Positions 48,701-62,283 of a stretch of DNA of 64,000 bases are shown here, in pieces; the first letter of the stretch is position 1; the number at the start of each line of letters is the position of its first letter. The stretch lies in the NCBI GenBank assembly GCA_008508345.1, contig QNGE01000270.1:104779-168778 (forward strand), given 5' to 3'. This DNA comes from Paragonimus westermani (lineage: Eukaryota; Platyhelminthes; Trematoda; Plagiorchiida; Troglotrematidae). Position numbers and translations under genes: made by a program. A model generated the notes under the pieces. The model worked only from the letters and a program-made list of their open reading frames with translations, was not told the DNA's origin and made no database searches.

Positions 48701-51700
48701 TCTAAATCACATCGGCTTATGGAATGTCGAACCACCTGTTGATCATCCTTCCTAGTTCACACCATTTTTACGTAATTTCAACAGTCTCTCAAAACTGATA
48801 CTTTATTCAGTTAAGGCTTACAAATGAGCTTCGAAAATTGCGGTACCTAGGCCCACCTGAACCTGACCACAATTGAAATTCTGTTATCGGTAATTTTTGA
48901 AGGAAAGGAATATTAACCTAGGGAGAAGAACAGATTGAAATGGTTGATGCTATTCAGCGTTCTGCACCGTAACTCATCTGGTTGGAGATTCAAATCCGAG
49001 GCGCGTTCTTTTGACGTTCTGCAAGAAACTAGCCTGTTGGCAACTAATTATCTCTCCCGTCATATATGAAATGAAACATTTGAGTTAAACTGTTGTAAGC
49101 TGGTTCACCCCATCAGGTCAGCATTGTGTGCACGTACGAACCACAAGTTGGACACAACGGCCACGAACATTAGGGTAAGTAAGACTCGTGACTGTTCTTC
49201 AAAGTAAAACGTGATATCCTGATAGACTGGGCCTAAGCTCGTGGTCCGAACGTGTGGCTTTGTACACTTGCTGATTCCTCTGTGAGAAATACCTGTCTAG
49301 ATTTCGCTGTTGTATATAAATACATAGGTTGATCACGCCTCCATGTGACATGAAAGACTTGACCCTGTCAGACTCAACGGTGATGGGGAAATAACCACCA
49401 TGCCCCACTGCGTGACACGCTTCGAGTCAAGTTTTGTATCACGCTCACAGGGTTACCACAGTACACGCTGAGATTCGCTACAAATGAGTCAATTATGAAT
49501 TTTGTCTAGTCCCTGTGCAACGAACGGTGCACTTAAAAAACCGGCCAGGCTGGTTTCGTGACACTGTCGGTCTGGGAACCAGGACGGTGTGTGAATGCTC
49601 TCCCACGCACTTCATCTTGCTGCTGCTCCCCGGAGAACAAAATAGGCGTATGCGGCAAACAATATTGGAAATTCACGTGAGCACTGATGTTAAAGACTTT
49701 GAAAGTCACATGTAGTCCTAACAGTGGTGCATCGTCAAATGTTAGGTCCTGATATTCTAACATCCTAACTGAATTGCATCTGTACAGCCTGTATACTGCA
49801 AACCGAGTGTCGATTTCACAGACTAGTTTGACTTGAAGGGCCCAGGTTCTGTGGACTTAGGGATGACGATGGTCCGGGTTTGGTCCCATGAAACTATCAA
49901 GATTTGGACTGAATTACATGTCCTGGCAATGTGAGAGAAAAGCAGACCAAGTCAGTAAATACGACTATGAAGGGTTTGGTTTATTTCCATAAATATTTAG
50001 CTGACCACACGATGTGTGTGTCACAAACAGTTGCAGTCCAGTGTTTGAGGATATAGCCGAAAGGATACTGAAAATGTGGTTAACTCCAACTAGTTGTCGA
50101 CAGTGGATTCAAAAATGGTTACAGTGGATATTTCCGAGGATAAGCTACAAACCCTTCCGTTGATTGTTCGCAGTGACAGTTCGTAGAGTTTACCCGTGTT
50201 TACATTTATACATTGTTATAGTTGTATTGTGGGTACTCAAGCTCTCTGGTTTCAAATTCAGTTGATCGTATTTTTGGCCACTTAGGAAGTAAAGTTCGTT
50301 GGAACCATCTAGCAACAGTTTGGAAGATTCTGAAGGCACGTCAACAACAGAAAAATGAATTGTTCACTTCGTTCCAACAGCGACTGGATATCTGCCGGCG
50401 AATAAAGTAACACAGTCAGCTAGCTATGAGTTCACAAAATGGATGACCGACAATTCTAGTGAAACTGTCAATTTCGTGTTTGTTACAAGGACACCTAGCG
50501 AGGTAAGAAAGAGTTGAAGCTTTCTGAAGTGAAGTGTGCACAAATATGGGCCTGCTGTATTCCCCTGTATCACTAAGAGATGTGTTTGTAGTGAACACGT
50601 CGTGAGCGGAATGGAGCAAATCGAAGAGATAGCTGGTTGCAGAATTATCCAGGGCGTTAAAATGAGTAAAACCGATGCAACCAACACGTGTGACATAACT
50701 GTGTCTACAAGAAACATAGGAAAGCTTAGTTAAATTATCAGGGACCTGTAAAGTCAATAGGCTAACATACGATTCATGCTGAGTGGGCTTAGAACAAGAA
50801 GGGATGCAAGCGAATACCTTGCGCGACAGCCAAACTTTTTGGTGGGACGCTGGTAACATGCTGTGATCGGGAAAAATTACTGGGAAATAAAATTCCGATA
50901 TAGTTAAAAACCCGTGAGCTTGGTATGATGGTTTATGTGAACCACGTTTGAGCTTGAACTGGAAAAATAATCTTTTCGTTTATAAGCTGCACAATTTGTG
51001 AACATCACCTTGCGATAGTTCGCTGAAGTCGACATCCTCAAATGATTTTCAGACTGTTCTACTGTCTTAAGGGACTGATGCTTGATCGCAAATAACTACC
51101 GAACTTGTCCACACATGGAAATACTAGGTGGCTGTGGGTAATTCAAGAATGAGAACTAAAACTTCTGCCGTTTTCATATATTGCTTTGATCTTAGTTGTA
51201 AAAGTAGCCCAATGTTAAAAACCAGAAAAGAAGTAAACCAACTACCCGTGATGAAGAAACGAAATGAGTTTGATGTCACAACCCTTATTGTTTACATCGA
51301 ACTCTGAGGAACATTGCTGGCTGCTATCTCGTAATTTATTTCCATACTCAGATAATAGTAGATGGTCTTTATTATCATATTTGTCCCAGCCGTAATCTAA
51401 TTCAGTGACTATGTGACCGAAAATTACGATATTCACTTGACCAATGAGTAACAACCATCACAAATTGCATGGGCAAACTATGTGTGTATCGAAAAGTTAA
51501 GTAACACAGTGTGAATCATTTTGGTACCATCGATCCCGATCGTATTGACCGAAGTTAACTTGACGAAAGGACAATATCCACAAGCAATTGGGGATCAGAA
51601 TGTGTACCTGCGTGATCATACGGTCAAACCAAACATTAGGTCTGTGGAATAATGTTCAGCACACTTTCTTTACAAGCATGATAGTGTTCCGGTAAGAACA

Positions 51701-52609
51701 AACAGGTACACTAGTGATAAATGTCACTCAGTAAGCAAAACTCTAGTCCGGCTTTTCATTTCGAAATGGACTGGACAAAGCTGTTGTTTGTATTGAAAAA
51801 CTTGTCATCAGCTTTGAGTGAGGTTGGGCAAATTACAACGATCAGTCATCTACCATTCAGCAGTATTGAAGCAGTTGCTGGTGTCTTCTGCCTATATCAG
51901 GTGTGGTCAGTGTTTTGTGAGAGCCAGCTACCAACCCCTGAGTTCCCTTGACGCCGGGTAGACAAAGTGGTACAATTTCCTATTGAACCGAGTAAAATGC
52001 TACTATGCGCACATACACACCCCATGAGAATTGTTGAGATGTGAATTCAACGTGTCCTTTCTGGAAGTATTGTGAACTTTGACAGTTACCAGATGAAAAA
52101 ATGTTTTCTACGCTGGCAAATTTACTCACATATAGCAAGCTTGTTCACTGGGTCGTTTCACGTAACAGTACACATGCAGAATCACAAAATATAAACACCC
52201 CAATTGTGTTTGATTTTTTCGTGCTCCATTGGCGTATGAATGAATCACAGAAAGGACACCGTTAACCAACCATTGTTTGTCCAAAAACTGTGCTATCATA
52301 AAGAATCGTTGAGAGGGAATTTGTGGAATATTTCACTCCTAGTGCTTCTGTACAATAACTTTACCAATAATGCAATCTCATCTGGTGATAAGGTAGTTAA
52401 GGCCCGTGGTACTTCGTGAATCCAATAAAGACGGGTCCCGAGGGTCTGGGAGATCAAGATGACCTACAATCCAATGGAAATGGTGACAAAATTGAGTTTT
52501 AGTTCACTGCATGCCTGAAAGTAGACCCTAACCTCACCTGTAGACCCTTAAAAACATCGAGCCAATAGCAGAGGTTCGGGGATATAGGTTATCTCAAATT
52601 GTGCACCCC
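45791..52609. other. No recognised gene apart from the weak exon candidate at 50.26 kb
   Basis: Overlapping frames in three phases at 50,416-50,859 reflect low stop density rather than a gene. No mobile-element motifs seen. Confidence 0.5.
50262..50410 (+). other. Weak candidate terminal exon, unknown protein
   Basis: A pyrimidine-rich acceptor (CTCTCTGGTTTCAAATTCAG, ending 50,261) precedes an open stretch encoding DRIFGHLGSKVRW, then VWKILKARQQQKNELFTSF and QQRLDICRRIK before a TAA at 50,408-50,410. The charged, helix-like composition is unlike the neighbouring chance frames. Its phase (two bases completing a codon) does not fit a direct join to ANO7-like exon 7, which ends on a codon boundary. 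I do not recognise the protein; it may be chance. Confidence 0.2.
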
Positions 52610-52668
52610 TCACACTTGATAGCAACGTTCGCATTCAGATAAGGCTTTCGACTAACCCACTTCGAAAT
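52610..52668 (-). repeat. SINE-like core, inverted arm (diverged)
   Basis: The reverse complement reads CGAAGTGGGTTAGTCG...TATCTGAATGCGAACG and pairs with 52,940-52,999. The two arms share changes (CGAAGTGG, TAGTCG/TAATCG, an altered AAGTCTA motif) that other copies in the window lack. Confidence 0.7.
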
Positions 52669-52819
52669 AAATGTTGATAATGGGGTCAGCGTCTGGATTG
52701 AACGAAACGATTCTGCTTATTCTCCTTTCAGAATGATTGGGCAAACTTAATACCATTCGTAAGAGATTGTGTTTAAGCGTTTGGATTTGGTCATTCAGTC
52801 ATGCCTATTGTGAGGTTGC

Positions 52820-53035
52820 TGGCGGTGTGGCTAATATGTTTGTCTCACAAGCACGAGGGTCACAGTGTAAACTGCTATCGGGACAAGGATAGGCACTACT
52901 GATGAACTCTAGTAATAGCGAAACTCGAGTCTATTGCTTCCTTTCGAAGTGGACTAATCGGAAGGCTTAGCTGAATGGGAAGGCTGCGATCAAGTGCGGG
53001 TGGCGTTACATTTGCCAGAAACATTAAACCCTTCA
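52820..53035 (+). mobile_element. Old SINE-like copy (head - core - partial tail)
   Basis: The head is strongly diverged (GGCGGTGTGGCTAATATG in the A-box region) and followed by GGACAAGGATAGGCACTACT, GCGAAACTCGAGTCTATTGC and the core arm 52,940-52,999, then a degraded tail. The order of modules matches the copy at 2.2-2.4 kb. Confidence 0.7.
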
Positions 53036-55560
53036 CCAGCAGACGTCCTCTCACCAATCAAGGCTGAAAATGGTTAAAAGTCGTTCGTTGAAAGTACAGT
53101 ACTAACCGTACAAAATACCTCACAAACATAATTTACTCGAAGTTTTGATCTGTTCACAAAAGAATGCGTTATTAAACCGCGTTTCACAGTTGAATCGAAC
53201 AAAAGATTGAGAACCATTACGTCCACTAGTAAGCGGAAATTAGGCAGCTGGGCAGACGTGTGGTGAAAGTCCAGCATGAGCACAAGCATGTAAACCACAA
53301 ATCACTTCGGATTAAGCTGAGTTCATTCGACTGCCAGATGTGCATTCATCGCGTTAATCAGTCAAAGGGACCCACGTGAGTAGCATGTCATTGGAAGAAC
53401 CCCACCGAGATCACATTTGCACGGGTAGTAACTTGTGCCCATTTGTACTGATCATTTGTACTGGCCATGCGACACTACGTCCGTGACGGAGAACGATCAA
53501 CATCAAATGGAATACACGCACTATCTTCCCACAACTTCCATACCCTACTATGACTGAACACTGTTAAGATTGATTAGATCGCACGATGGACCAACACGAA
53601 CTGAAAAATACAGTCGTTCTTTTACAAAAAACTTTCCATTGTACATTGAAGGCCGTGAGAACAGAGTGAAGTGATGAGCCGTGATGATTGCCATAGTAAA
53701 GAACAGCTGTCAACTGTTGAATAGTGGATGTTCTGAGCTGCTTCTTTAAGGGAGGCTACTGTGATCGAACTGTTTATTCTTGTTTACAGACAAAGAAAGG
53801 GGTCTATTGTGTTGGGTAGTGTGCCTTAGGCATGTTGTCCTTGATTCATGTATGGTTAATTAAAAAACAACACTCAACTCCGCTGCCCATCAGAGCTGTG
53901 TGCAATCCGTATGATCACAGACCATCTAAACCGAAAGCCATGCACTGGGGTGAGATGTTGGATCCTACGATATACACAGACAACGCAGTAAAGGGAATCG
54001 TAGAGTGTTGTAAGATGGAAATGTCGGCGCTGACTCTAACCGCATAAACATGCCATTGAAGGATTCCGTCCAGGGACGTTAGAACGAAGGAATTGGGATG
54101 ATTGCCTAAAACAAATGTTTGAAGAGGCCAGCAATCTGTTGCCCTTTACTGTACCATAGTGTGATCACCAATCACTTCCGTCCTCGGTTGTCTCGTAGCA
54201 AGATGAATACAATGCAACTACACAGAATAAACTCTGGGGTAGTTGAGATCAAGTACGTCCTCATCGTCACGAAAGCTATTTACGCGAAATACTGGACTAT
54301 TGGGGTCTATCTGAAGCGGAACAAGCATTGAATGCTAACCATTTCTGATACATCATAACTCCACTGTGCATATATGTGGTCAGGTTTGACCGCCAACGCC
54401 TTTGGTGCGGCTGGATAAAGAAAAGGAGCTTCAACCCTACGTTATTCTTTCACTCTCCGAGTATCATTCCTTCAGGATGCGAAGTGTATGTGGCTAAAAA
54501 GTTAGTGCCTCATTGAAAGCTATCTCGGGTTATGTGATTGTGTGATCGCCCTTTGGTTTCTATTGGCAAACCAGGCTGATAGAGAACTGATGTGTTAATA
54601 CAACTTCAGACAATATCAATTGGGGCACTCCAGACTAATCTGTACGAGGACATCGTCAGCCGTTTGCATAAAACAAACTGGCCATGACAGTGAGGTAAGC
54701 TACAACAATCATCCACTGATAAGTCAAGAGTACATGAGCCAGGCACATTGGATCGAAATCAGTAGGTGATTAAATAACAATATCACATCTTCTTTCATGC
54801 AAGTCTTTGAGCAACTGTAATTACATAACTGGCCCATTTGAGTTCTGCTGCGGTAATCTGAACCTTTATGGTTGATTTGTTATTAACGTGATGCTGAATA
54901 TCCGAAAGTGACCTGTGCAGTTATGAATTTTTAATGACTTATCAGTGTAAAAAAGGTGTTAGTCAGAGCACTCACACCAGTACTCTCTTGCACTCTCTTG
55001 AAGAGTGCGGAACTCGGTTTGCACAGGGATTGCACTAATCACTAGGTTTTGAATGCTTCCTGGAACAAGTTTTGTCCTATTTTCAAAGGTAGAATCAGTA
55101 ATCGGCTGGAATAGGACCGATAACAGTGCAGTCTCAAGAACCGTTCGATGTAGAGGTTTCTGCAAAATAGAGTGATAAGTACCTAATGAAATTGATCAGA
55201 TCAATTGCGGCTACATCACATGCTTACCGAAAAGGTTATCTTCGTGTATTCATTAAACGCAAAACAAGACTATTCTGCTATGGAGCAATTCTAAATATGC
55301 TTTTAAGTTGGAGGTAAGCATTTATTGTGCTTGTGTTATATCAGACTTTTTGTGACTTCCTGAGTTTCATACATTACGGACAAGTACACATTCCGGTGTG
55401 AACTTCATCCTTAGTTTTTGCACTAACCAATGGTGAGTGGCATTCCCAAGAGTTGTTTATAAACAACATTCTGTTCATTGTCATTGAATTCTGTTTACAT
55501 AGACTGCTACATAATACTACCTTCTTGATGCCCTCAGTTAATATACGAATTATTACTAAC

Positions 55561-55838
55561 GAAAGTTCGCCATCGTTAAAGCTGGTCAATAGTGCACATG
55601 TTACCATACTCGGGATTTGAACTCTGGTCACATCTTCACTAGGCATGATTAACTTGTCAAATGCGAACGCTCATTTATGTCAGTACGTGTATAGTACTCA
55701 GGTTGCTTGATCGCCTCCAGAGAAGACAGTAACTACATTGTTAGCTCCAAACGATGACCTCAGGATTAGAACATCTCGTCAAGTTGAAAGCACTGTAATT
55801 ACACCAATTTGATGAGCGGTTTGTTGATTACTGATAAG
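55561..55838 (-). mobile_element. Old SINE-like copy, minus strand (tail - body - head)
   Basis: On the minus strand the order is tail end (CTTATCAGTAATC), a degraded body (GCGATCAAGCAACCTGAG, GAGCGTTCGCATTTGACAAG), a head with a good B box (GAGTTCAAATCCC) and the start of the core (TGCACTATTGACCAGCT). The A box is no longer recognisable. Confidence 0.75.
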
Positions 55839-58800
55839 TTGGTTGGTGTAAACTGAGGTATGCAAGTAATTTTGGAAATGTCAACCAAAATCCCGTAATG
55901 TCTATTGGCATTAATAGCTGCCTGTCCGCAAACTCACAAAACAAAGAAGGATTCCTTGTAGACTTCGTCGTCAGCGACCAACAAAAGAGTTTTAGCAATA
56001 GGCATTTTTCTAATGATGTACACTTATCAGTTCAATGATAACGCTGGCGATGTTTGACCAGATTAACTCATATGAAACCAGAAATAGACAAGAGCACTTA
56101 AACATATATGTTTCATTGGTCAGAAGAAAAAAAATCACCCTGAGTGTCCATGCAGCAGAATGAGCCGGTCGCACTTAATCTGTCTCCCGTTAAGACTGTT
56201 AGCTTCAGCCTGACAACCCATGGTAAAATAACCAAATGTGATCGAGGCAGAAGACGGTAGTTATGGGAGAGAAGGCATATGAAGTTGCAGGATTGTCTTG
56301 TAAACATCAGTCGGATTTCTCCACCCGCGTTCAGTCCAGAAGACTACCCAATAGTCTATCAATGATTGAGTTAGTCACAGTTAAGTATACTGTACTTTTG
56401 AAACCATAACTCGCACGATATTCTTACCCTAGTATGTATGAGCTTATCGTACAGCCTTAAGCAGAACATAGTATATTTAACTAACCTACTAAAAGTAGAA
56501 CTAATTACCTATCGAACACACTTGCCAGCAGGTCAAATGTCTGTCGTCCGCTGACATCGTTGTCTAAGCGCTTTTCCGTTTTTTCGATGCTCCCCTGATT
56601 GACATCTAAAATTGGTCGATCGTTCATTAACCACCCGAACTAACAAAGCAAACTCGCCACCACATGTACTTTGTGTGATCCGCACATGTTTGCCAGATAT
56701 TCTGTCGGCCCAGCCTTATACTCCTCCTCGTTAATCAGCGGTCTGACACGGTGTATCTGCTAGCTTTGTGTGAGTAGTCACTTGTACTCTTTTGCCGCAC
56801 ATTTCAAAGATGGCGGCAATAGGAACAAAAAAGGGGACACATTGACGCTGTAGGCTGTAAGTCAATTATCGACCAATTATATCGACCGCAATAGAGGAAA
56901 TAACAATTACCCCAGAGGCCAAGGATTGTTTACCGATGTGTCTATGGTGTACTGTCGCACAGACCCTGGTGATTTCGTTATGGAAGTGTTCTTGTCTGGG
57001 GGATGTGTCAACTGGTGGGTATGATAATTCATGGTGACACTGACTCGGGTGGAGCTGACTGTATCGAATACATACAACCACTTTCATAGGTCATATTATC
57101 GTCTGAAATGTACTTGGTATGTTAACTTTGTTCGACTTTCGGTACCTTTCAGCGCACACCATCAGCAGAATGTTAGCAAGTCATAGCAGGTCACAGCTAA
57201 TTGTTCTCAAGACACTGCAATAAAGCCGGACACTTCCTAAGTGGTTGTTTCGACATTACGAGTTTAACTCAGGCATGCTATTCCAGTGAGTTACAGAGTA
57301 CCCATTAATTATTTGAATTTACTTGACGTCTGGCTAGCCAGTTAGGGACGTAACCGACTCGGTCAAACAACACGTGGGAATGCCGTGAAGAGAAGAATCA
57401 ACCGATCGTGCACCCATCATACCCAGACGTGCACAACAGGACAACCTGTTGGTTTGACATACAGGGTAAAATCATGCAAAATCTGAACAGTGGACCATAC
57501 TGAACTTTGGTAACCAAGTCGACTGATTCATCGACGGGTGGGTGATCGAACAGCAAGGACGAGAGCTGACATACTGCACACCCGGTCGGTTACAAACTCC
57601 CACGGCCGACCACGACCTTTTGTCACGTGAGCGGTTGTGACAGCATGATAATGAACAATGCCCAACTTGCACCAGCTGGGATAGTGAGCCGACCTTGTTA
57701 ACGAGACAATTGGTAAATGAGTTATTGGAAGTCGCGCTGTTTTAGTTTATGCGGAGCGATCAGTTCAGACAACAGTTGCATTGGAAAGGTCTTGTGAATT
57801 AAATTTGGCTCAGTCGATTACCGTGGCAACAGTAGTGTAGACACAAATTGATTTACAACGACCTGTTGACCGTAGTTGAGGCTCGGTCCTCGGGTGGTAT
57901 GATTTGTGTGGAGGAATAGAACTAATTTCACCTGAGTTCATATTTGTCCTACTTCAGTTCTATCTACTACACCGTCTTTCGGAAAGTTTTTTTTGCAAAC
58001 AACTTCTTTGTAAGCGCCTATTGACGTTGCCAGTATTAATTTTGTGTGTGATTATTGTCATAGCTGACAGATGATCTGGCAAGGTGACATAGAAACGTCG
58101 GTTTGGATAGGCCGATCAATGTCTGAACGACTGTGTTTATTGTTCCAGTTACTTTCTGGATTTGTGGGTATCCACAAACCAAGCCGTTATTAAAAGGATC
58201 AGTTTGTTAGAGGTTTACTCGTCCAATCGCCCTAGAATATCAACCGAAAGAAAGACAATCTGTTGGACCAAGTAACTACTCGATGTTTCGCGGTTACAAT
58301 CACGAGCATAAGTTTATTTTGCAACCCTAAAATGTCTACCTGACCAGTACAGACAGACCCGAAGTTGATATATAGGTTAGAGTTTTGGGAGAATATAGCA
58401 AACAGTTTGCCGCTATAGTCTTTTCCTGGTATAATTGTTAAACGAGAGAACACAAGCCATAAATAGTTTATGGAAACATAGAGGACGAGGGAAAATATGG
58501 GAAAAGAAAGTAAGTGATGATCTAGAATGATTAGAAAATGCAGTCGCTCATTAACACATAGTCCAACAGTCTCAGTAGGCAGGGGGATCAGAAAGCAGAC
58601 AGCATCAGCCAGGCTGTGATGCATGTGAACACAAATTAGATGTGACATACTTGCAAAAGATGATGCCGATGTTGACCGCTGACCAACTCATCTACTCAAC
58701 GATTGCCGGACAACTCTGCTTTAGCGAGAGTCAGTTTGATTAGCGAACACAGATGATCATGGTCGTCCATCTGAACGATAAAGTTACGAAACAGCACATT

Positions 58801-60190
58801 GCGCTCTAACGATACATACTGAGAAATGGGGAAGATTAACCGGATCAGCTCATCAGTCATATCCGCCTTGAATCCGGGTAGTAGATCTTTCAACGTTTTT
58901 CACAAAGTGACCATGAAACTCGGATGTAGAACACTTACACAGTTTCTGGATAACTGTGCAGAAAGTCTGACATTTCTGTGTGAAAAGTATTAACACCCGG
59001 TTAATGTTTAAGCGTACGCAGTGTGCTTCAGGTTGTCAATCTGCACTGGTTAAAGTCACAGAGGTTGGAATCTATGTATATATTATGTCTGGTGAAGTTC
59101 ACTCTCAGACCGACACAGCCCACGACCGGTTTCGTTCCAGTAGATTATTTCATTCATCAAATCAGCGTTTTTGTTTGTGTCTCATCATGTTGCATATCTT
59201 TCCAGTTATTTCTCACCTGCCCGTTTTCAGTTGTCTTAAGTCTGAGACACTTGAAGTTGATGGCACTCAACAACCTGTTCACTGGTCGTACATAAATTAA
59301 ACACTCCGTCGCAAACGATACGTACGAGATAGGTGCTCTATGGGTTAAGCAATTCTGCTTCTGACACGAAGACAGATGTTTTGAACTCATTTCTATTTCA
59401 TGTGTTGCGATGAAACGGGTATTGGAATGTCAGTTTCAGAACAGAGAAGTGACGCACTTTTAAGAGAAACAGAAAGCAAATGGCGACGGATTATTTTTTG
59501 TTAAATTGGTTAGCCTTAATGACCACAAACAGTTGACCCCCTATTGCGGGTAGCATTGTGACAATGCAATCCAATTCAGTTTGATCAGCAGCTATAAACC
59601 ATAAAACGACTTGGCACTTAATGCCGTTGGAGCCGATGAATGATACGAAAACTCGAAACTATGGCCCTAGCTCTTTTTAGGACACAGTGGAGAGGATTGT
59701 GTGAGGTTGAAAATGTGCACTGTATTCCTTTCTGTTTGCCCCTGTGAATGTGAACGTGAGGTCGTTTTTTCATGGTACCTATCCCGCAAGCTGCTCTGGG
59801 CTTCGTTGCAATCGACACTGATAGGACGCGATGACAAACAGGCGATTTACCGGTGTCTAATTTCATTGTTTGCCAACAACAGATCACTTAGTCGTCATGA
59901 CTGGGCACTTTTATCACATGTGCGCACATCTGTTTTGATCCACACTTCCGTGTACTGGGACAGTTGCGACTAGGATTCCCATCGCTTGCGCGATCCGGAA
60001 AAGTCTGCCCCCACAATTGAGTTGCAGACCCGTGCTTATGAGCGTAGTTTGGCACATTGCCAAGGTGCTCACTGTCGTCCTAAGAGAACCTGAGCCATGT
60101 GAACGTTTGGGCGCGCCATCATTTCGACCTCCCGAACCGGTAATGCAGGCTTGCGTTAGGGTTGTTAGCCCCGTGAGGATGTGGGCGCGT

Positions 60191-60191
<1 letters not shown>

Positions 60192-60228
<37 letters not shown>
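60192..60228. repeat. (CA)n microsatellite
   Basis: Uninterrupted CA dinucleotides, about 18 units, inside a locally C/G-rich stretch. Confidence 0.95.
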
Positions 60229-60231
<3 letters not shown>

Positions 60232-62246
60232 AGTGGACGCACTCACGCACAACCACAGATGCACAAATTAATCCGGAACCACGCACAACTAAGCAATACA
60301 CAGGGAAAAAAATTTACGGTAAAATGATGAGTGGGATGACGGTCGGCTCGCTACTAACGTGTATGCCCATCAAAATCTGCGTGATCTGGACACGAGCCAA
60401 AGTTTACTTGCCGGCCTCCCTCCCAGTCGTCCTTTTTCGTTCTGTCTGCGTGAGCGTCCACTCCAGGCCTTGTCCACCCAATTTATTCACATCGTTTTTG
60501 CGGGTGGGGTTCGTTTGACCAACTGGTCTGCTCACTCGTCATCACGTGAACTCATTTTGTTTGAGCCTGGGATGAGTTCGCGCCTTGCATGCTCCATAAC
60601 ACGCACTCACAGTCAATAGGTTGTAAACAACGGAATGAAGTACGTCAGTTCCGTTTCACCACAATGGTGCCAAGCACGGAGCAAGTATCCTGATGCTGAA
60701 GACGGGAGGCAGTTCGGTGAATATATTGTTTGATCGCTTTCAACAAAGGAGTCGTGAGTAGTTAGGTAGTTTTAGTAAGTACAGAATGAAGTTGCTTGCA
60801 ACCAAAGTAAGTGCTGGTCTTCCCACGAACACGTCGATCTATAGGACTCAGCTGAAAACGATATACGCGAGGATGCCCCCTGTCGGATTGCATACTTAGC
60901 ACTAAAATTGTGGTATACTGGACGCGAGACCTCTGTCCTTGGGGTTACAACAACCTGCCCGCTCGAGATATTGCAGCCTAATCCGTTCTGAGACAAACTG
61001 TTGTTACTTGAGAGCTTGGGGGGAAAACGGTCTATGGTCTCCATTGATTAAGTGGTAGCCATAGTGTGATATTAATGATTCACAACCGTTTCTCGTTAGA
61101 AGCTGGCTCTCTAAGCAGCAATTACAAGCTAATGTATAAGAAAAGATCTTGATGTAGTGAGAAATAAGTGACCATATCGGGCCAGAACATTCCTCGTATT
61201 GGTTCACTTCGCAGTCAAAGTTCACCATATGTTGATTAGTAGGTAATATTTCCTATTCGGATTCAGATTCTGGATACCCAAGCTGTTTCCTGGTCTAATT
61301 CCCTCTCTTTGAAAGTATCAATGGCTCTGTGAGAGTCAGTTTCAGAAACCGGAGGAGCAGATTCGAAGCACGCTCTGTGTCAGTTAACAAGTGTGAATCC
61401 GTTAGTAAAGTGGTCAGTGGGTATATAGAAGGAGGCCCTGACTAGGGAGTCTCCACATCAGTGCCAGTCCCAGGTTCACATCTCATCGATTAAGCTACAA
61501 AAATGGGGATGGTACAAATTGAATTCCTATGGGACAAGAGTTAACAGGAACTGCGAAGTGAAATCCTTTCGACAGGTGACAGATTAGTTCAGCTGCTGGT
61601 TCAGTGTGATAGCTCGGTTGTCAGGGTCATTCACAATGATGGCTGTGACTAAAGTGATGATCCAGTCGTGCATAGTGTAAGTCCAATGGAGCATTAGCGA
61701 ACACGCCAATTTGGCAGAGGGGGGACTGAAATTCTCTGCCGAATTTTATAGAACACTAGCCGAAAAATACAGCTCAGTGCGAAGGTAGTTGTCATATGTG
61801 TACAAAATTTAGTTTGTAGTTAGGCTCAATTTGAGGTTAATTCTTACCCATCTCTCGGGTAGAGGGATGGCTGTACCAGACAGGTAAGGTGTGTCTGTAA
61901 CCCAGCCTTCTGAAGTAACACACTGCCATTGTATTTGACTATGGGAGGCGTATACAATCTTCAATGAATATGTTATTCAATGAGAGAAAGTAATACACAA
62001 CGTGCTCCACAATAACAGCCACCCCGGATGGTTTACCACTGGAAACGTGATCAGAATGCATTGTAAACAGGATGTACCTGATAGATGAAAGCAGTCCGGG
62101 CTTATTCGAGTGAATTTGAAAAATAGAAACTCTGTTTAATGGATAACTAACAGAACCAGGTAATCAGCAAGCCCTATGAAACAACACAGCTCCGTGTGCA
62201 ACTCATCACACCTCCAGTTCTCCGGTTGTATAATGAAGACTGTCGG

Positions 62247-62249
<3 letters not shown>

Positions 62250-62282
<33 letters not shown>
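62250..62282. repeat. (AT)n microsatellite
   Basis: About 16 uninterrupted AT units. Unlike the tract at 21.6 kb, I see no convincing inverted arms around it. Confidence 0.95.

Positions 62283-62283
<1 letters not shown>

Noticed and set aside
48940..49010. GATTCAAATCCGAGG, similar to the SINE-like B-box region
   Set aside because: No matching A box, core or body around it; the similarity is too short.
50416..50859. 147-codon minus-strand frame
   Set aside because: Two other long frames overlap it, none with a domain; low stop density explains it.
58696..58893. Minus-strand frame reading like a coding exon (DELIRLIFPISQYVSLERNV)
   Set aside because: A stop precedes it closely and there is no plausible acceptor between that stop and the frame; no recognised family.
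59701..60100. Plus-strand frame (SRKLLWASLQSTLIG) continuing after one TAG
   Set aside because: No acceptor with a clear pyrimidine tract, no domain, and overlapping open frames on the other strand due to local GC content.
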